From the NCBI RefSeq assembly GCF_964275005.1, contig NC_092705.1, positions 24,881,630-24,945,629 of the forward strand: DNA of 64,000 nt, given 5' to 3'. Both the position numbers and the translations under genes were made by a program. This DNA comes from Diadema setosum (taxonomy: Eukaryota > Echinodermata > Echinoidea > Diadematoida > Diadematidae). Positions 59,160-64,000 of this stretch are shown here, in pieces; position 1 is the stretch's first letter, and each line of letters begins with the position of its first letter. Under the pieces are notes generated by a model, which was given only the letters and a program-made list of their open reading frames with translations, was not told where the DNA came from and did not search any database.

Positions 59160-59690
59160 GTTATTCCGAGAGAGATTCGTTATTCCAAAGGTTCGTTAGG
59201 AACGAAAATGACGAAAAAAAATAAAGATTCGATAAACCGAATATTCGTTAATCCGAAAACGAAAATATCTTCGCAATTCGGACAGTTTGTTTTGTACCGT
59301 GAGAGATAATGTTCTAAAGAGGCCTCTGTCCGAGTTCTACGCATTTTTCCTCTTCTTTTTCATTTTCGGGACAATGATTCCTGTTTCATTTTCGGATTAA
59401 CGGACACCTATTTCACTTTCGGATGAACGATCCTTCAATTTTGATTAATAAACCTTCGGAATGACGAACTTTGCTTCATTTTTTAATGAACAAAATAACG
59501 AACCTTCCTAACAACGAATCTGCAGAATAACGCCACATATTGTTGTGTTCGGTTTGACATGATTGATGAACCCTTTTTTTCAGATTAACGAGCACCCATA
59601 TGTTTATGAAATTTGTGCGTTTCGGAATAAAAAGCCTTATTTCTTTTTCGGATACATGAAACTTCGAAGTAACGAACATCACCCCCCTCC
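59160..59690. repeat. Degenerate TTCGTTATTCCGAAGG-type array
   Basis: Scattered ttcgttattccaaaggttcg units, then complementary cttcggaatgacgaac-type units: the same palindromic family as 44,945-45,430 but older. Confidence 0.7.
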
Positions 59691-59746
59691 GTTCCAGATA
59701 CGCGTAGTGTTGAAACACATGGTGTAAAATCTGCCTTCAGAAATGA

Positions 59747-60922
59747 TTGTATTTGCGTATACGTCAATATTTTATTTTATGTTATGATATATCCGACCAT
59801 TTACCGATATTCATTATTCTTCGTTATTCTGAAAACGTCAAAAGTATTTCAAAACCCAGGCCAATAATGTACAGAAAAGGATCAGACGAGAATATTGAAT
59901 TACTTAATTCTGACTTAGCGAAGGAAGAATGGCAAGAAGTGTATCTCCAAAATAACGCCGATAAAGCTTATGACATTTTCCTAGATAAACTTTTATATTA
60001 TTATCGAAAAAACATTTCTTTAGTTAAAAAAAAAAACACACGTAGAAAGAACAAACATCCCTGGATTACAAAGGGAATCATCAATTCAATAAAAACCCGT
60101 AATAAATTGTACAAACTGGCGATTACTACCCACAATATAAAACATTTTACCGATTACAAAAAATATAGAAATATACTCAGTAACTTGATTCGTATTTCTC
60201 GTAAAATGTATTATTCTGATAAGTTTGATAATCAAAAGGATAACGTAAATGGCTTATGGGAAACTATATATGAAATAACAGGTAAAAATAATAAGGAAAC
60301 ATCGTCCGTTTTTTATAATGACAACAAAGAACTCACAAACCCTGATGAAATATCTAAGGCTTTTAACTCATACTTTGTAAATATTGGCCCCCAATTAGCT
60401 TCAAAAATAAAAAAAAACAAACATGTTCATTTAAACTTTACTGAATTTCTTCCACCAAACTGCGACAAATCGCTTTTCTTTACCCCAACAGATGAGGAAG
60501 AAATACTGGAGATTGTTAACAGATTAAAGCCAAGTAGATCTAGTGGCCATGATGAAATAAGTGTTTATATACTAAAGAAAATCATCAAACAAATAACTAC
60601 ACCTTTATCCTACATTTTCAATCTTTCACTGTCTTCTGGAATATGCCCAAACTCATTAAAAATTGCGAAAGTATTACCTAGTATTTCTAAAATTCTGGAA
60701 AAAATTATTCATATACGCCTGTACATTTTTCTTCATGTAAATGACCTACTTATACCTAATCAGTTTGGATTTAGAAAGGGTCATTCCACCGATTTAGCAA
60801 TTATTCAATTGTTAGATAAGATTACTGAATCTTTTGCAAATAAAAAACAACTTATAGGAATTTTCATGGATTTATCAAAGGCTTTTTATACCATAGATCA
60901 TGATATATTAATTTACAAATGA
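59747..60922 (+). pseudogene. LINE endonuclease-end and RT N-terminal part
   Basis: 391-codon open frame, the longest in the element. SDHLPIF marks the endonuclease C-terminus. SSGHDEISVYILK and GFRKGHST are RT motifs. SKAFYTIDH lacks the motif A catalytic Asp. Ends at TGA, after which the same frame continues KRYGIRGLALSWIIDYLSNR. Confidence 0.9.
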
Positions 60923-61266
60923 AAAAGATATGGTATTCGTGGTTTAGCACTTTCTTGGATTATTGATTATTTATCCAACAGAAAGCAATATGTACTATTT
61001 AAGTCATCTAAATCTCCGAATTTTAATATTGTATGTGGTGTTCCCCAGGGATCAATTCTTGGCCCCCTACTGTTCCTCGTATATATCAATGATATAATAA
61101 ATACATCAAAAACTCTTAAATTCATACTTTTTGCGGATGACACCAATATTTTTTACTCCCATGAGAACCTCGAAACACTGTTTAATACTCTAACACGGAA
61201 ATAGACAAAGTCTCCCAATGGTTTATATGTAATGAATTATCCCTTCATGTCTCTAAAACAAATTTT

Positions 61267-61977
61267 ATGCGTTTCAAACCTACTGCTTCACAGAACATCA
61301 ACAGCAGTTATAATATTAATATTGATGGTTTATCCTTAACTGAAGTAAGATTTACTAAGTTTTTAGGAATCACAATTGACTCGAGTTTAACTTGGAACGA
61401 TCACATTCATAATATCCACACGTCTGTCTCAAGAACTGTAGGAATTTTATATCGACTGAAAAACTTCATTTCTCAAAATTCTCTGACTATTTTATATAAT
61501 GCATTGATCTTACCACATATCACATAGGCCTACTGCAATATCGTTTGGGGAAACTGTGGCTCAACTAAAATTAATCCAATTTTTACTCTCCAAAAACGTG
61601 CTGTACGTTTAATTACCAATTCCCGATACTTATCCCCATCCAATCCCCTATTTCGTCAACTAAAAACATTGAAAATTAAGGATTTTCACACCTTTCAAAC
61701 TGCTGTTTTTATGTATAAATATACATTTAATTGTCTTCCAAAAATTTTTGATGGCTTCTTCACTCCAAATTCCACTGTTCATTCATATCCAACACGTCAG
61801 TCGTCCGATTACCATCTCGAAAACCCCAGAATCATTTTAGCTCAAAAATCATTAAAACATAATGGACTAGATATTTGGAATTCTTTACCCCCTAATTTAA
61901 AACAATGTACGTCGTTGAACATTTTCAAACGAGAACTAAAAAACACCCTCATAATCCAGTATACTTCTGATGTATAA
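61267..61977 (+). pseudogene. LINE RT C-terminal part
   Basis: One frame interrupted by a TAG at 61,525: FTKFLGITIDSSLTWNDHI, ILYNALILPHIT, stop, then AYCNIVWGN, LQKRAVRLITN, FHTFQTAVFMYKYTFN to the terminal stop. Confidence 0.88.
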
Positions 61978-62419
61978 ATATTCATACCACCTGGTCAACA
62001 AACACCCTAAACAATGAGTTCACGGCCATAACTGAAGTAACATTCACCTCATCACACTAATACACAAAATAACACTCAACGTACATACCAAGATTCACCC
62101 CAGCACAATGCACACCGCACTGCACCGCACGCCCTTCGCACAATGTATCTCTTTATTGTGCCCTTCGCACAATTACCCCCCACTCAGTGAGTGGCAAGAT
62201 TTTCTTTGTGTATCTTCCTCGTCAAGCTTAGCTTATGATGATGGTCCCCTGCATTTCATTTTTATCATCTCCTATTGCTTCCTTTTATATATGATATTCG
62301 TTCTTGAAAAAAAAAATGTATGTATGATCCAAATGTTACGAATATTAGCTCTGTAAATGACTATGTAAGTATTTTGTTGATTTGTTGATTTGTATTGATT
62401 TTGAAATGCAGAAATAAAA

Positions 62420-62442
62420 ACTGAACTGAACTGAACTGAAAT
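62420..62442 (+). repeat. (ACTGA)n LINE 3' tail
   Basis: Tandem aactg units directly after gaaataaa: the 3' terminus of the LINE above. Confidence 0.8.
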
Positions 62443-62984
62443 GCAATGGAAAAAAAAAAAACAGATATGTGTGTGGTGGCTAATGTTCATCATTAAAACG
62501 AAAGTGGAAGTGTGAATTTTGGATCGTAAAGTATAAAAAATCCTCCTTTCATATCAATGACACTCCCGCCGGAAATTCAAGATCATGATAAAAGGCATCT
62601 TTTTTTCTTTCTTTTTTTTTATATAGTTTTCTATCTTTTCATTTTTCCTCTTTATTTGTGGTCAAGTGATTTATTTGCCGTCTGATATTTATGTTAGTGC
62701 TTTATCGTCCATATTTTCAACCACGTGACGCATTGTTCGAAGAGTCTTCTTCCTGTGCGAGCGTTCATTCAAGACACACGAAAGGATGTTGTCTTGTCTT
62801 GTATAAATTATTACCTTGCGTTAATTTTTTTTTTTTATGACGTCAACTTCCAACCACATCCCATACCAAACAAACAAGATGTGAATGGTCATAGAACGAG
62901 GTTGTTGAGTCATTCAGAAGAAAATGAAGAAGAATGAATGTAGGCAGGGAGGTGGATGTAGGCCTACCTGTACATGCATAAAAG

Positions 62985-63196
62985 GAGGTGACACGACATT
63001 TTCTCCTGCGACAATTGCTCCGATCTTTTTTTCTTTTCTTTTTTTTTCTCCAAGGACTTAGGGTTAGGGTTAGGGTTGTGATAGGGTTTTAGGTTTAGTT
63101 TGATGTGAGGATTAGGGTTAGGGTTACGTTTGGAAGTAGAATTTATGTTTGACTTAACGTGCAGACATTTCATGGGAGTAATTGTCGCAGGAGCAA
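62985..63196. mobile_element. Foldback repeat carrying telomere-like TTAGGG units, copy 2
   Basis: Ends share tctcctgcgacaattgctcc and gagtaattgtcgcaggagca. The middle holds ttagggttagggttaggg (63,058-63,075) and variant units. Inverted relative to 17,725-17,940. Confidence 0.75.
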
Positions 63197-63254
63197 CCCT
63201 TACGGAACAAACACACGGTCACACAGTGTGGTTTATGTGGAAATGCCCAATAGT

Positions 63255-63345
63255 GTCAAGACTCCTGAAGAAGGCGTAGGACGCCGAAAATTTGAGTCGA
63301 ATAAACTCGTGTTTTATTGGACAAAAATGCATTACCAGTTTGTTT
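63255..63345 (+). repeat. GC-stem repeat resembling a Penelope-type element end
   Basis: cctgaagaaggcgtaggacgccgaaaat followed by gagtcgaataaactcgtg. A related inverted sequence lies at 53,395-53,470 (gtgccgaaaatttgtgtgc on minus). Such short stem motifs occur in Penelope-like element ends; no ORF is present. Confidence 0.3.
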
Positions 63346-63389
63346 CTTCATTTCTTCGTCGAGCCAATATGTGAAATCTCAACATATAT

Positions 63390-63397
<8 letters not shown>

Positions 63398-63434
<37 letters not shown>
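63398..63434. repeat. (TA)n microsatellite
   Basis: About 18 ta units between tacatgta and catttctc. Confidence 0.95.
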
Positions 63435-63437
<3 letters not shown>

Positions 63438-63628
63438 TTCTCGTATATAAAGTATATTTACACTCAGATTTGTATATTCAGCCGTGGAGTGGAAATATTT
63501 GTATGGAATTTAGATTAAATACCACGTGGTGTAATGTCATCAGTACGATTATCCGTGCATTACTCTAGATGAGGTGACAGCTGTACTAACAAATATGATA
63601 AATAAATATCAGCATTATGATATAACGT

Positions 63629-63915
63629 CACTGCAAAAACATCGGTGTTAGATTTGACACCATGGGTGTTAAATCTTACACCGATCAAGTGTCAATAGAG
63701 GACAACACCGACAGGTGTAGAAATTACGTTGTGACGGTGTTGAAAAGTGTTCACCTGGCACTTCGTGCATGGTGTTATTTGACACTGCTTTGGTGTTTAT
63801 TCAACAATGACAACGCATGGTGTTGATTTGATATTGCTGGGTGTTAATGTCAATGGTATAACGCACCTGCCCAGTGCCAATAGGATACCACATCAACTGG
63901 TGTTACTGTTGTGTA
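63629..63915. repeat. GGTGTT-rich internally repetitive element
   Basis: Begins cactgcaaaaacatcggtgt and contains many ggtgttnnatttgacac and complementary aacacc units. Probably a short DNA element or satellite-like repeat; right end unclear. Confidence 0.5.
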
Positions 63916-64000
63916 AACGCGTTCACAACTTAAAAAAAAAAAGCAAGTACTTTATCGGAGAGTTTGTTTGTTTGTTTTTTGATCGTCTTGTTTAAGTGAA

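Larger units (their letters stand above)
59780..62445 (+). mobile_element. 5'-truncated, decayed CR1/L2-like LINE, copy 2
   Basis: Starts inside the endonuclease (YDISDHLPIFII), continues through a spacer (NADKAYDIFLDKLLYYYRK; NKHPWITKGIINSIKTRNKL) and an RT domain ([70 protein letters not shown]), and ends with a conserved tail (SYPTRQSSDYHLENPR; LDIWNSLPPNLKQCTSLNIF) with stop at 61,977. Lesions: a deletion after AKVLP of the usual NYRPIS segment, Asp-to-Tyr in motif A, TGA at 60,920, a frameshift near 61,195 and TAG at 61,525. The 3' end is an (ACTGA)n tail at 62,420-62,442. Confidence 0.92.

Noticed and set aside
63255-63312. Possible hammerhead ribozyme (CTGAAGA ... GGCG/CGCC ... GAAA)
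   Set aside because: The core strings fit loosely, but there is an extra base before stem II. The flanking GACTC/GAGTC pair closes across the core instead of forming separate stems I and III, so a functional ribozyme is not supported.

Overview
The window looks like animal nuclear DNA, most likely from an echinoderm of sea-urchin type. It is AT-rich, has small exons with GT-AG introns, and is dense in short foldback elements, CR1/L2-like LINE remnants and simple repeats. The organism is an inference from gene structure and repeat style; no rRNA or mitochondrial marker is present.

Region 1 (1-19,930, minus strand): the 5' two-thirds of a telomerase reverse transcriptase (TERT) gene. Eleven exons can be placed by splice sites, continuous reading phase and motif order: TEN domain, basic linker, then the TRBD with its T, CP and QFP motifs. 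Together they give 1086 in-phase codons. A short TEN exon between 15,009 and 12,147 was not found. The reverse transcriptase core and C-terminal extension lie beyond base 1. The unusual feature is exon 9 (3414-5080), which inserts about 500 low-complexity residues between the CP and QFP motifs.

Region 2 (19,931-24,780): intergenic space between the TERT start and a plus-strand gene, so the two are head to head.

Region 3 (about 22.6-31.85 kb and about 38.6-52.36 kb): a tandem segmental duplication. Each block carries a five-exon gene for a stand-alone nitrobindin, the heme-binding domain found at the C-terminus of vertebrate THAP4 (165 and 164 residues). Both keep the C-terminal His-Leu motif with the presumed heme-ligating His. 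Copy A keeps the distal Met-His pair (PMH), while copy B has PFQ and is clearly diverged. Upstream DNA and a ~2.2 kb 3' region are duplicated too. Block B has absorbed many more repeats. Between the blocks lies a dead LINE (32.9-35.7 kb, minus).

Region 4 (52.36-64 kb): mostly repeats: foldbacks, an LTR-like fragment, microsatellites, a second decayed LINE (59.78-62.44 kb, plus) and an uncharacterised duplicated repeat. The one gene-like signal is a first exon encoding a signal peptide (57,698-57,797) behind a TATA-like box.

TERT and the nitrobindins have no known functional link; their adjacency is best read as synteny.
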